Positions 1 to 8,688 of a stretch of 64,000 nt of DNA are shown in pieces. The notes below the pieces were generated by a model. The model saw nothing but the letters and a program-made list of their open reading frames with translations, was not told the origin of the DNA and searched no databases. The DNA comes from Streptosporangium album. GTDB lineage: Bacteria; Actinomycetota; Actinomycetes; Streptosporangiales; Streptosporangiaceae. The stretch lies in the NCBI RefSeq assembly GCF_014203795.1, contig NZ_JACHJU010000001.1, forward strand, positions 186,001-250,000. Reading direction: 5' to 3'. Positions within the stretch are counted from its first letter, which is position 1. Every line of letters begins with the position of its first letter. A program made the translations under genes and the position numbers.

Positions 1-2313
1 GGCGGCGCCCGACTCGGCGTTCTCGAAGAGCTCGCGGGTGCGCAGCAGGGCCGCCACGGTGGCGTCGGTGCTGGAGCCGTCCGGGTCCATGGCCTCCAGC
101 CCCACGCCGGTCAGCGACTCGTCGGCGAAGCACATGCACCGCTGGCGGGGCGACTCGTAGGTGCCGTCGATGCCGACCGCGCCGAACGCCCGCCACACCT
201 CCTGGCCCTCGGGCGAGGTCTTGCCGTACAGGTCGTAGGCGGCCTGGATGGCGCCGACGCGGGTGTCGGTGAATCGGGAGGAGGGGCCGAGGTAGACGGT
301 CAGGTCGCGATAGGCGATCTCGGCGGTCTTCCGCATGCCGATCCTGGTGGCGAGGATGTACCAGGCGTGGCTCGGGATGAGGCTGTTGGCGTGCACCCAG
401 CCGCTGTCGATGCAGCCGAGCCGGTATTCGCTGTAGTGCGCGGGATGCGGGCCCCACGGATCCGAGACCGCGTGCGGGTTCGCGAGGTCGCGGATGATGC
501 CCAGTGGAGTGCCCACCCCCGCCTTCCAGGCGGTGCTGCCGGTGACGCGCTGCTCGACCATCGCGGCGAACACGTCGGAGAAGCTCTCGTGCAACGCGCC
601 GCCCTGGAACAGCGGGAAGAGGCTGGCCGAGCGGTAGGTGACGCCGTGCTGCCACTCGTGGGCCACGACGGTCAGCGTGCCCATGCCCTCGCCGAAAGCC
701 GTCTGCTCCTCGTTGGGCATGAAGAAGGCGTTCCGCTCGGGCGGGCCGTTGACCTTGGAGGAGTAGCGCGCGCCGGCGTTCATGGCCGCGCCCTGTCCGT
801 CGAAGCTGTCGAGGCCGAAGGTCGACAGCATGTAGTCGTAGAACATGCCGCTGTGGTCGTAGATGTCGTTCACGTCGGCGACCGAGGCGGGACCTTGGCC
901 CTCGTTCCTGGCCGGGTCGTCGTCGGTCTCCGGGTTGTTCTTGAGGTCCCAGACGTGCCGTTCCCTGATCTCCAGGCGGGTCGGCTCGAACTTGACGATC
1001 CGGCCCGTGCTGAGCGCGTCGACGAAGTAGGCGGTGGAGCGGCCGTCGGCGGTCGCGAGCCAGACCCGCCAGGTGAGGGTCGCGGGCACGGACTTGCCGG
1101 GGTGGGGATCGTCGGGCAGCACGTAGAGCGCGGGAGGCTCGACCAGTTCGGCGCCGGGAAGGACGCGCGCCGCTGCGGCGGTGGCCGCCTCCGGTGCCAG
1201 CGTCGGCACCGTCGCGGGAACGGCGAGGTCGGGGATGAGGCCGTTGGTGAGCGCCTGCACGGTCCTGCCCTTGACGTCGCGGTGCACGCCGACGCGGGCA
1301 CCGTAGACGGGGACGCCGCCGATCTCCTGCTGGAACCAGTCGTGGCGTCCGCCGAGCCGGTCCTTGAGCCGCGCGGGCAGGGCGCGCAGCTGGGCGACCG
1401 GGTCCTTGACCGCGAACAGGCCCGCGTTGGCGCGCAGCCACGACTTCACGTCCTTGCCGACGGGGCTGTCCACCGACACCTGTGTCGGCACGCCGAGCCA
1501 CGGGTCTCTGGCCAGGTTGACCGACATGTCGCCGGTCGGCTTGAGCCGGTCGGTCCGCGCGCCCACGGCGGCGAGCGCGGCGCTCACGCCGGGGCGGTAG
1601 TAGTCGGCGGGCGGCTCCTCGGGCGCCCCGGCCGCGGCCATCGTCATCGGCTCGGCGGGCTTGCCGGAGCCGGAGCCGGGTCTCGGCGCCGCGACGGCCG
1701 AACCCGGCACGGTGAGCTGCGCGATCAGGAGCAGTACGGCGAACCCGGCCAGCGCCTTGACCTGCCGCGGCAGCCGTACGGCCCGCGCCACCTGGCCGAG
1801 CAGGCCCGCGCCCGCGCACCACGCCAGGCCGAGGCCGAACGCGACCGCGGGAGGGGTGCTGACCGTGGCGAGGGTGCCGGGCGCGAGTGCGGCGGTCACG
1901 GTCGCGGCGAGGGTGACGATCGCCGCGTAGACGGCGGCGGCGGCCAGCAGCCGGGTCCCGCGCCGGTAGGTCCCCGGTGAGCGTGCGCCGGCGGTGAGCC
2001 AGCCGGCCGCCAGGCCGCCGAGCAGCGGGCCGAGCACGAGCAGCGCCAGCGGGGAGCCCTGCAGCAGGAACTGGACGGGCCAGATCCTGCCGCCGGAGTG
2101 CAGCGCGGGCGCCCACCAGTCGACGGGCCCGCCGGTCGCGGCGGCGGCCGTGGTCGTCACGCCGTTCGCGCTGCCGGACAGGAAGCCGCCGACCAGCCCC
2201 TCTGTGCCGCCGGTGAGCAGGGCGAGCACCGCCCAGGTCACCGCGGCGCAGACCGCAGCGGCGACGGAGCCCGCCCTCAGTGCGACCAATGATCCATGCA
2301 ATGCCTTGCCCAT
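1..2313 (-). CDS. M4-family (thermolysin-like) zinc metallopeptidase with N-terminal membrane domain, C-terminus off window
   Basis: The gene reads leftwards from an ATG at 2313 and is still open at the window edge after 771 residues. Residues 1-210 are very hydrophobic, with about five predicted membrane segments (near 12-33, 84-107, 121-145, 152-172, 186-208). A propeptide region (FTP/PepSY-like) follows. The catalytic region has the zinc motif HEWQH at residues 552-556, with a GGALHESFSD motif whose Glu at about 576 would be the third zinc ligand of M4 peptidases. Typical M4 enzymes are exported with a simple signal peptide, so the polytopic N-terminus is unusual and suggests a membrane-tethered extracellular protease. 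Family assignment is firm; substrate is unknown. Confidence 0.88.
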   Translation of the reverse strand, partial: MGKALHGSLVALRAGSVAAAVCAAVTWAVLALLTGGTEGLVGGFLSGSANGVTTTAAAATGGPVDWWAPALHSGGRIWPVQFLLQGSPLALLVLGPLLGGLAAGWLTAGARSPGTYRRGTRLLAAAAVYAAIVTLAATVTAALAPGTLATVSTPPAVAFGLGLAWCAGAGLLGQVARAVRLPRQVKALAGFAVLLLIAQLTVPGSAVAAPRPGSGSGKPAEPMTMAAAGAPEEPPADYYRPGVSAALAAVGARTDRLKPTGDMSVNLARDPWLGVPTQVSVDSPVGKDVKSWLRANAGLFAVKDPVAQLRALPARLKDRLGGRHDWFQQEIGGVPVYGARVGVHRDVKGRTVQALTNGLIPDLAVPATVPTLAPEAATAAAARVLPGAELVEPPALYVLPDDPHPGKSVPATLTWRVWLATADGRSTAYFVDALSTGRIVKFEPTRLEIRERHVWDLKNNPETDDDPARNEGQGPASVADVNDIYDHSGMFYDYMLSTFGLDSFDGQGAAMNAGARYSSKVNGPPERNAFFMPNEEQTAFGEGMGTLTVVAHEWQHGVTYRSASLFPLFQGGALHESFSDVFAAMVEQRVTGSTAWKAGVGTPLGIIRDLANPHAVSDPWGPHPAHYSEYRLGCIDSGWVHANSLIPSHAWYILATRIGMRKTAEIAYRDLTVYLGPSSRFTDTRVGAIQAAYDLYGKTSPEGQEVWRAFGAVGIDGTYESPRQRCMCFADESLTGVGLEAMDPDGSSTDATVAALLRTRELFENAESGAA

Positions 2314-2444
2314 GGGGGCCTCCACGCGTCAGCCGGGCATCGTCGAAGAAACGTCGAAGGAGAGCGGGGAGATCCGGCCGGGACCCTTGATCACCTGGAG
2401 TGTGCGGCCCTGATTAGTGCCTTGTCAATCATGAAATTTCGGTC

Positions 2445-2473
2445 TTGACCGCCTATCGGTAAGGGGTTACGTT
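2445..2473 (+). promoter_or_regulatory. Putative sigma-70-type promoter for the secreted lipase gene
   Basis: TTGACC at 2445-2450 and TACGTT at 2468-2473 are separated by 17 bp, close to the housekeeping consensus. They lie about 100 bp upstream of the GTG at 2572. The 258 bp between the two divergent genes must also hold the promoter of the leftward protease, which I could not place. Inference from sequence only. Confidence 0.35.
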
Positions 2474-2571
2474 TTAGGCCAATTTGATCTTCGGTCCGGC
2501 GGAGTGAGCCGCCCCGAGCCTCACTGACCAGCCCGTTCGAGGATTCATCCCGCGTGTCCGGGAGGCCTTAG

Positions 2572-5400
2572 GTGCTTCGCAGGTTTTACCTGATCATGCT
2601 CGCCGCCGCCGTTCTCTCCGTCAGCCTCACGCTCCCCGCGCTGGCCGACCCCGACCCCGGCCCCCAGCCGACGTCCCGTGACCGACACACGGTCTCCGTC
2701 GGGGTGCCGGGCCAGAAGAAGACCACGCGCGAGCGCGCGGCCAGGTCGGCCCAGGCCGCCAAGGACCGCTCCGCCGCTCCCCGGGCGGCGTTCGCCGGAG
2801 CCGTGGACCCGGTGGGCACCACGGCGGCCGACGCCGTGGAGTTGGCCGTCGCGATGGAGTCCGACGGATCCGTCACCGGAGCCAGGTATCTCACGACCCC
2901 GCCCGCACCCGGCACCAACGGCGTGGCCACCGGCCTCGCGGGCGTGTCGGGCGCCTCGGCCCTGCTCACCACCGGCGACGCCATGCTCGCCCCCGAGCCG
3001 AACGACTTCCAGTCCTCGGGCCGCAACTCGGGAGGCGGCAAGGTCCGCGGCGACAGCGCGTACGACGTCACCGTCCTGGAGGTCGACGTCAACGCGCCCG
3101 CGTGGGCGACCTGCCTGACGTTCGAGGTGAAGTACTTCAGCGAGGAGTTCCCCGAGTTCGTCCGCAGCGCCTACAACGACGGCTTCGTGGCGGAACTCGA
3201 CAGGACGACCTGGACGACGGCCGGTTCCACGATTCTGGCGCCCGACAACTTCGCCTACGACCCGTCGGGCAACGTCATCTCCACGAACACGACCGGCCAG
3301 CTCGCGATGAGCGCGTCGGCCGCCGTGGGCTCGACGTACGACGGGGCGACACCGCTGCTGCGGGCCGGCACCCCGGTCGAGCCCGGCGCGCACAAGGTGT
3401 TCCTCTCGATCTTCGACCAGCACGACGCGGTCTACGACTCCGCCGTGCTGCTGCGCCAGATGCACTTCACCCAGGACGAGGCCGGCAAGTGCGGCGCCGG
3501 CGCGAAGCCGGTGACCAAGCCGGTGATCTTCGTACCCGGCATCCTGGGCAGCAGGCTCGTGGACGAGTCGGGTGAGGAGTGGTGGCCCAAGACGGGGACG
3601 CTCCTGACCAGCCGCAAGGACGAACACCTCGACAACATCATGCTCAACGACGACGGCCAGACCGACGCCAAGAGCAACGGCGTCTACGCCTCCGAGGTCA
3701 TCGACAAGATCGCGCTGCTGCCGATCTACTCCGGCGCCATCAAGCTCATCGAGGACGCCGGATACGTCCGCGGTGACATCGAGGCCCCGCACGCGGGTGA
3801 GAACTTCTTCCTCTCCCCCGTCGACTGGCGGAAGTCCGCCGCCCACAACGCGGCCGAGCTGCTGCGCAGGATCGACAGGGTCAGACAGGCGACGGGGGCC
3901 GACCGGGTGAACCTCATCGCCCACTCCCAGGGCGGGCTCGTCACCCAGGCGCTGGTCAGGGACCCGGACTCGGTCGGCAAGGTCAACCGCATCGCCAGCC
4001 TGGGCACGCCCTACCTCGGTGCGGCCAAGGCGATCGGCGTCATGCACTTCAAGAACCCGTGCGTGATCGACCTCCTCGGCAAGTGCCTGCTCAACCGCGA
4101 CGAGGCCGCGAAGATCACCCGCAACTTCCCCGGCTTCCTCGAACTGCTGCCGTCCGACGCCTACCACGGCGTGGTCGGCTCGCCGGTCAACAAGATCCCC
4201 GGAGGGCCGCTCAGCCCCGGCGAGGTGCGCGACCTGATGCGGGACAAGAACCTGACCCTGATCGACAGGGCGCGGGCCTGGCACCAGGCGGTCGACAAGT
4301 GGGACCCCGTCGACCCGCACGTCGGCCTCACCCGGCTCGTGGGCGACGGCGTGACCACCCCGGTCAGCCTGGACTCCTTCAGCGAGATGGCGTGCGACGA
4401 GAAGCACGGCTGGTGGCGGAGCTGCAAGCCGCAGGACGCCTCCCGCGTCAACTGGAGCGACCACGGGGACGGCACGGTCCCGCTGGGGTCCGCCCAGCTC
4501 ACCGCCGAACTGCGCGGCAACGCGGTCACCCTGGCCCCGTACGACAAGGTCAACCACACGGGCCTGCCGAACAAGTCGCAGGTCATGAGCGCCGCGATCT
4601 ACTCCATCCAGGGTGAGGGGCCGACCCAGGGCACGCTCGGCCTGCTCGACCAGGAGGCGCCCGTGCCCATGGTCGACGCCAATGGCCTGACCGGTACCGA
4701 ACTGGTGGTGAGAGGGCCGGTCAACGTGCTCCTCACGGACGCGTCCGGGCGGCGCACCGGGTTCACCGACCCCGCCACCGAGACCGAGGTCGAGGACATC
4801 CCGGGTAGCTCCTACGCCGCGGGAGCGGGGACGATCAAGCACATCTCGGCGCTCCTCACCGCGGGCAAGGCGTCGGCGGTGATCAACAGCACCGACTTCG
4901 GCTACGTCTACATTCAGGTGCGCAACTGGGTCAACGGTGCCGTGACCTCGACCTACGCCTACGAGCCGATCCTGATCGACCCCAACAACCGCATCGCCTT
5001 CGCATCACCCGGCATCACGGTGCCCGCGACCAAGGTCGGTGTGGTGCCATGCGACAGCTGCCCCACCCAGCAGCCGCTCTCGACCGTCACCGGTGCCGCC
5101 GCGGGCGACGAACTGCCGCCGAACGCGACGGCGACCGTCACCTACGACGAGTACCAGGGCCGCAAGCGCGTCCACATCACGGCGAGCGCCGGCGACACCG
5201 GAGGCGCGGGCGTCGAGCGCATCGAGTGGGCCATCCAGCCGAGCGACGACGCCGAGCGGCCGGCGTACGCGACCTACGGCCAGCCCTTCTACTACTTGAA
5301 GCCCGAGGGCTCCTCCTCCACGTGGACGCTGTACGTGCGCGCCATCGACAAGGCGGGCAACATCGAAAGTTCCTACACGCAGATCCCGCTCAACCTCTGA
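2572..5400 (+). CDS. Secreted choice-of-anchor-L / LCAT-like lipase (esterase)
   Basis: 942 aa, GTG start. A clear signal peptide ends near residue 25 (LTLPALA, then DPDPG). Residues about 80-310 match the choice-of-anchor L pattern (alternating small residues, SEEFPEF, YNDGF, DNFAYDP). From about residue 318 a lecithin:cholesterol acyltransferase-type alpha/beta hydrolase begins (VIFVPGILGSRL). Its nucleophile elbow is AHSQG with Ser452. A plausible acid is in the GDGTVP segment and the His in VNHTGL. The last ~150 residues look like a beta-rich Ig-like module. It is predicted to act outside the cell on lipids or esters. The domain calls are good; whether it acts as a lipase, esterase or acyltransferase cannot be read from sequence. 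Confidence 0.85.
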   Translation: MLRRFYLIMLAAAVLSVSLTLPALADPDPGPQPTSRDRHTVSVGVPGQKKTTRERAARSAQAAKDRSAAPRAAFAGAVDPVGTTAADAVELAVAMESDGSVTGARYLTTPPAPGTNGVATGLAGVSGASALLTTGDAMLAPEPNDFQSSGRNSGGGKVRGDSAYDVTVLEVDVNAPAWATCLTFEVKYFSEEFPEFVRSAYNDGFVAELDRTTWTTAGSTILAPDNFAYDPSGNVISTNTTGQLAMSASAAVGSTYDGATPLLRAGTPVEPGAHKVFLSIFDQHDAVYDSAVLLRQMHFTQDEAGKCGAGAKPVTKPVIFVPGILGSRLVDESGEEWWPKTGTLLTSRKDEHLDNIMLNDDGQTDAKSNGVYASEVIDKIALLPIYSGAIKLIEDAGYVRGDIEAPHAGENFFLSPVDWRKSAAHNAAELLRRIDRVRQATGADRVNLIAHSQGGLVTQALVRDPDSVGKVNRIASLGTPYLGAAKAIGVMHFKNPCVIDLLGKCLLNRDEAAKITRNFPGFLELLPSDAYHGVVGSPVNKIPGGPLSPGEVRDLMRDKNLTLIDRARAWHQAVDKWDPVDPHVGLTRLVGDGVTTPVSLDSFSEMACDEKHGWWRSCKPQDASRVNWSDHGDGTVPLGSAQLTAELRGNAVTLAPYDKVNHTGLPNKSQVMSAAIYSIQGEGPTQGTLGLLDQEAPVPMVDANGLTGTELVVRGPVNVLLTDASGRRTGFTDPATETEVEDIPGSSYAAGAGTIKHISALLTAGKASAVINSTDFGYVYIQVRNWVNGAVTSTYAYEPILIDPNNRIAFASPGITVPATKVGVVPCDSCPTQQPLSTVTGAAAGDELPPNATATVTYDEYQGRKRVHITASAGDTGGAGVERIEWAIQPSDDAERPAYATYGQPFYYLKPEGSSSTWTLYVRAIDKAGNIESSYTQIPLNL

Positions 5401-5402
5401 GG

Positions 5403-6422
5403 TCAGGCGGAACGACCGCCCACCAGGTCGCAGAGCGACTCCAGGACCCGCCGCGCCGGCGAGTCGGGGAGTCGCTCCGCGGCGGCCCTGGCCCGTGCCG
5501 TGTACTGCTCGGTCACCAGGCGGGCCGAGGCCATGCCCGGTGAGGCCCGCAGCAGGTCGAGCGCCTCAGCGTGCAGCGCGGGGTCCGTCACGGGCCCGGC
5601 GCCCAGGATCTCGCGCAGCCGTACGGCTCCCGCCTCCCGGAGGGCGTGCAGCATCGGCAGCGTGACCAGGCCGGCCCGCAGGTCGGTGCCCTGCGCCTTG
5701 CCGGAGTCGACCGGCGGCGACAGGATGTCGATGAGGTCGTCGGAGAGCTGGAAGGCGACACCGAGGGCTTCGCCGTACTCCGCCAGGGCCTCGACGACCC
5801 GGTCGTCGGCGCCCGCGCAGATGCCGCCGAGCCGTACCGCGAGCGCGATCAGCGCGGCCGACTTGTCGCGGACCACGTCGAGGTAATGCTCGACCTCGTC
5901 CTCACCGGTCCCCGGCCCCGCCACCTCCCTGACCTGTCCCCTGACCAGCCGTTCGAAGGCGTGTGCCTGCGCTCTCCTGGCGGGCTCGCCGAGGTTGAGG
6001 CTGATGGTGGCGCCACGTGCGAACAGGTGGTCGCCGACCAGGATCGCGATCGTGTTGCCCCAGCGGATCTGGGCGCTGGGCACGCTGTGCCGCAGCGGCG
6101 CCTCGTCCATGACGTCGTCGTGGTAAAGGGACGCGGCGTGGATGAGCTCGACGGTCACCGCCGCGTCCAGCACCGAAGCGGCCTCGGGGTCGCCGAACTG
6201 CGCGCCGAGCAGCACGAGCAGGGGGCGCCACCGCTTGCCTCCCGCGTCGAGGAGGTAGCCCGCCACCTCGACGATGAGCGGATCGGGAGAGTCGGTGGCG
6301 ACCTCGCGCAGCCGGACCTCCACCTCCCCCATGCTCTTACGCAGGTGCGCGGCCAGCCCGTCGTCGGCCGGAAGGAGCTGCTCCAGAGCGGATCCCCGCA
6401 TGTCCGTCTTCCCCCGAGTCAC
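5403..6422 (-). CDS. Long-chain polyprenyl diphosphate synthase
   Basis: 339 aa, ATG at 6422 (an alternative ATG lies seven codons in). It is a trans-isoprenyl diphosphate synthase that condenses IPP with allylic diphosphates. The first Asp-rich motif DDVMD is at residues 102-106 and the second, DDLID, at 228-232. The residues four and five positions before the first motif are small (Ser98, Ala97). In this family that leaves the product tunnel open and points to a long product (hepta- to decaprenyl), probably the menaquinone side chain. The gene converges on the lipase with a 2-bp gap. No menaquinone gene is adjacent, so the pathway assignment is inferred from family knowledge. Confidence 0.88.
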   Translation of the reverse strand: MTRGKTDMRGSALEQLLPADDGLAAHLRKSMGEVEVRLREVATDSPDPLIVEVAGYLLDAGGKRWRPLLVLLGAQFGDPEAASVLDAAVTVELIHAASLYHDDVMDEAPLRHSVPSAQIRWGNTIAILVGDHLFARGATISLNLGEPARRAQAHAFERLVRGQVREVAGPGTGEDEVEHYLDVVRDKSAALIALAVRLGGICAGADDRVVEALAEYGEALGVAFQLSDDLIDILSPPVDSGKAQGTDLRAGLVTLPMLHALREAGAVRLREILGAGPVTDPALHAEALDLLRASPGMASARLVTEQYTARARAAAERLPDSPARRVLESLCDLVGGRSA

Positions 6423-6561
6423 GAAATTTCAGGACCTTGGGGACTCTAGCGCTTCATGATCCGCCTTGTGGACAGGTGTCCTTCGCCGGGGCCGCGGAGC
6501 CCCGGCCCGGACCACCTCATGCGAGACAGAGCCGGGCCGGGGTCATCGGGCGCGCGGAGAA

Positions 6562-7461
6562 TCAGGACTCGTCGGCCATCTCCTCCAGGCGGGCGGCGAG
6601 CCGGTCGGCTTCGTCGTCGGCCAGCGCGGCCGCGGCACGCCACCAGGCGAACCACTCACCGCTGCGCCACATCCAGTCGACGCGCTCGATCGCGGCGATG
6701 ACGTCGCCCCTGACCCGCCAGGGCTCACCGCCCTGCCCGGCCGAGGCGCCGTGGCGCAGGGCCCAGACGCGCAGGATCTCCGCGGCGGCGGCGTCCACCG
6801 GCTGCGCGTAGGGGTCGGGGTCCTCCTCCAGCGGGTGCGGACCGAGACCGGCCGCCACACTCCAGCTCCACTGGGCCTCGGCCGGACGGGAGTAGCGCAG
6901 CGAGTCGAAGTCCAGGTTGGAGCCGAGGCTTCCGTCCGGCCGTCCGAGCACCACGGCGTCGAGCCGGCCACCCGCGTCGAAGGAGACCACGACCCGCTGT
7001 CCCGGGGCGGCGTCCCCGGGCAGTTCGATGCGGTCCTCGGCCTGCCAGGAGTTCAGGTCGGTCACCCCCGCCGGCCGGCCCCACACCTCGTCGGCGACGT
7101 CGTCGGCGATCCAGACGGCGAGCGTCTCCAGCACCGTCAGATCGGTCCACGGTTCGATCGCGGTCGCGGTGCCGAGCAGCTCGTCCGGCGCGGGCAGTTT
7201 GCCGCCGCGCGACCGCCGCCACCACCGCCCGCCCAGGTCGCGGGTGCCGACCAGCAGCCCGGCCAGCGCCGCGAGCTCGGTGGATCTGCGGGTCAGCGGA
7301 GCGCCTCGGGCCAGCTCGGCACAGCGGGCGACGCGGTCGGCACCGAGCGTGGCCCCCGCCTCTCGGAGCAGGACGCCGGAGTCGGGGCGCTCCTCGCCCA
7401 GCAGGTCACGGATCAGTCGTCTGGCCTCGGTTCGGGCGTCCTCCGCACGTGCCTCGCGCAT
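6562..7461 (-). CDS. Hypothetical protein, Trp-rich, soluble
   Basis: 299 aa from the ATG at 7461. I chose this start because frames further upstream run into the next gene; an in-frame GTG lies three codons earlier. The N-terminal ~100 residues are helical and charged. The middle (about 110-240) is an acidic, beta-rich segment, and the C-terminal ~60 residues are helical and rich in Trp (VDWMWRSGEWFAWW). No signal peptide, membrane segment or catalytic motif was recognised. The composition is actinobacterial and the reading frame is convincing, but I do not recognise the family. Confidence 0.6.
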   Translation of the reverse strand: MREARAEDARTEARRLIRDLLGEERPDSGVLLREAGATLGADRVARCAELARGAPLTRRSTELAALAGLLVGTRDLGGRWWRRSRGGKLPAPDELLGTATAIEPWTDLTVLETLAVWIADDVADEVWGRPAGVTDLNSWQAEDRIELPGDAAPGQRVVVSFDAGGRLDAVVLGRPDGSLGSNLDFDSLRYSRPAEAQWSWSVAAGLGPHPLEEDPDPYAQPVDAAAAEILRVWALRHGASAGQGGEPWRVRGDVIAAIERVDWMWRSGEWFAWWRAAAALADDEADRLAARLEEMADES

Positions 7462-7532
7462 ACGGGCCACGTTACGCCCGGCGCTCCCCCCGCGCGAGGG
7501 CCGCCGTCGCCAGGGCGGCTGCCCGGCTCCCT

Positions 7533-7751
7533 TCACGCGTGAGGGCCGAGAGGCGGGACGGCGGTGCCGTCGTCGTCCGGCGAGCCGGACCGGTAGGCCG
7601 CCCGCCCCACCATGTAGGCGGCCACCGTCGCCGTGACCACCTGGTACAGCAGGACCAGCGCGCCCACGCCGGTGACCAGGAACGTCATGAGCAGGGCCAG
7701 CGCCGGGGCACACACCGCCGCGGCGGCGTGCAGGATCAGCAGCGGCTCCAT
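7533..7751 (-). CDS. Small two-helix membrane protein
   Basis: 72 aa starting at the ATG at 7751. Two hydrophobic stretches (residues about 5-20 and 22-48) are followed by a short polar tail. It lies 71 bp upstream of the hypothetical gene below it and on the same strand, so the two may be co-transcribed. No family recognised. The hydrophobic pattern and the exclusion of a competing gene here support a real small membrane protein, but it is short. Confidence 0.45.
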   Translation of the reverse strand: MEPLLILHAAAAVCAPALALLMTFLVTGVGALVLLYQVVTATVAAYMVGRAAYRSGSPDDDGTAVPPLGPHA

Positions 7752-7838
7752 GTTCCCCCGGGCCCGTCGTCGGCCGACTCACCCGAAAATGACATGAGAC
7801 GCGCGTTTCATTACGGGGACGCGCCGACCGCTTGACGC

Positions 7839-7878
7839 GAAAAGCCCTCAGTCTTCACCAGTGCATGATCGGCTTTTC
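7839..7878 (-). terminator. Hairpin downstream of the CoxG-like gene
   Basis: GAAAAGCC at 7839-7846 and its exact complement GGCTTTTC at 7871-7878 flank a 24-nt loop. It sits 15 bp after the stop of the leftward CoxG-like gene. The stem contains a T run, but the long loop makes it a weak terminator. Confidence 0.35.
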
Positions 7879-7892
7879 CTGCCGACGCGGTC

Positions 7893-8561
7893 TCAGCTCC
7901 TCCTGCCGGTACGGCCGAGCAGCCAGCCGATCACGGCGCTGCCGAGCGCGATGCCCGCGCCCATGCCGAACGCCGCGAGGACCGGCCACACGCGGGCGTC
8001 CGTCACGGGCCGGTCTGCCGGACGCTCGAAGACCTGCGGGGCCGTCTCCCGGACGGCGACGGTCCCGGCCGGAGCGGTCACGGCGGGAGACGTCACGGCC
8101 GGGGAAGGCGCGACGGGGGCCGTACCGGAGGAGAGATGGCTTTCGACGGCGGAGAAGAACTCCCCCGCGGTCCTCTTGGCGACCGAGCTGAGCATGCGCT
8201 GGCCGACGCCGCCGATCATGCCGCCGATCACGGCCTCGGCGTCGTAGTCGATCCGGGTGCCGCCCTCGATCTCGCTGAGGCGGACCTCCACGGTGGCGTC
8301 CACGGTGCCGGGCGCGCCCTGGCCCCGGGCCCTGAGCACGAAGCGCTGCGGGGCGTCGGGCTCGGACAGCGCGACCTCCCCCTGGTAGACGCCCTTGATC
8401 GAGGCCACTCCGGCGGTGACCGTCATCCGGTAGGTGTCGGGTCCCGTCTCCTCCAGGCGCTCGCAGCCCGGGATCGTGCGCACGAGCACGGCCGGGTTCT
8501 GGAGCGCGGACCACACACGGTCCCTGTCGATGCCGAGCACGGCACTGCCTGCGAGCTTCAC
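7893..8561 (-). CDS. CoxG/SRPBCC-family membrane-anchored protein
   Basis: 222 aa from a GTG at 8561 (VKLAGS...); upstream in-frame sequence lacks family similarity. Residues 1-150 match the CoxG (carbon monoxide dehydrogenase subunit G) branch of the SRPBCC fold: KLAGS, the VWSALQNPAVLVRTIPGCE motif, GVYQGEV and MIGGVGQRML. A low-complexity Pro/Thr/Val linker and a C-terminal transmembrane helix (VWPVLAAFGMGAGIALGSAVIGWLLG) follow. In Cox systems CoxG helps recruit the oxidase to the membrane. The nearest molybdenum hydroxylase genes here are 10 kb away, so any partnership is speculative. Confidence 0.8.
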   Translation of the reverse strand: MKLAGSAVLGIDRDRVWSALQNPAVLVRTIPGCERLEETGPDTYRMTVTAGVASIKGVYQGEVALSEPDAPQRFVLRARGQGAPGTVDATVEVRLSEIEGGTRIDYDAEAVIGGMIGGVGQRMLSSVAKRTAGEFFSAVESHLSSGTAPVAPSPAVTSPAVTAPAGTVAVRETAPQVFERPADRPVTDARVWPVLAAFGMGAGIALGSAVIGWLLGRTGRRS

Positions 8562-8688
8562 ACCATGAACCCTAGGCAATCCCGTCCCGTACGGATAACA
8601 GCAACATCTGCCCTCCGGCACGGCGCGTGATTGTCAGAGACATCCGCGCCGTACGGCGTGCGGGACACCGGCGGGCTGCCGGGCCTCC

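Noticed and set aside
2545-4842. 765-codon minus-strand frame opposite the lipase
   Set aside because: The opposite strand carries a signal peptide, a lipase nucleophile elbow and coherent domains; this frame is compositional noise.
7893-8561. CoxG-like gene as part of the molybdenum hydroxylase operon
   Set aside because: It lies about 10 kb away, beyond unrelated genes on both strands; no direct evidence of a link.
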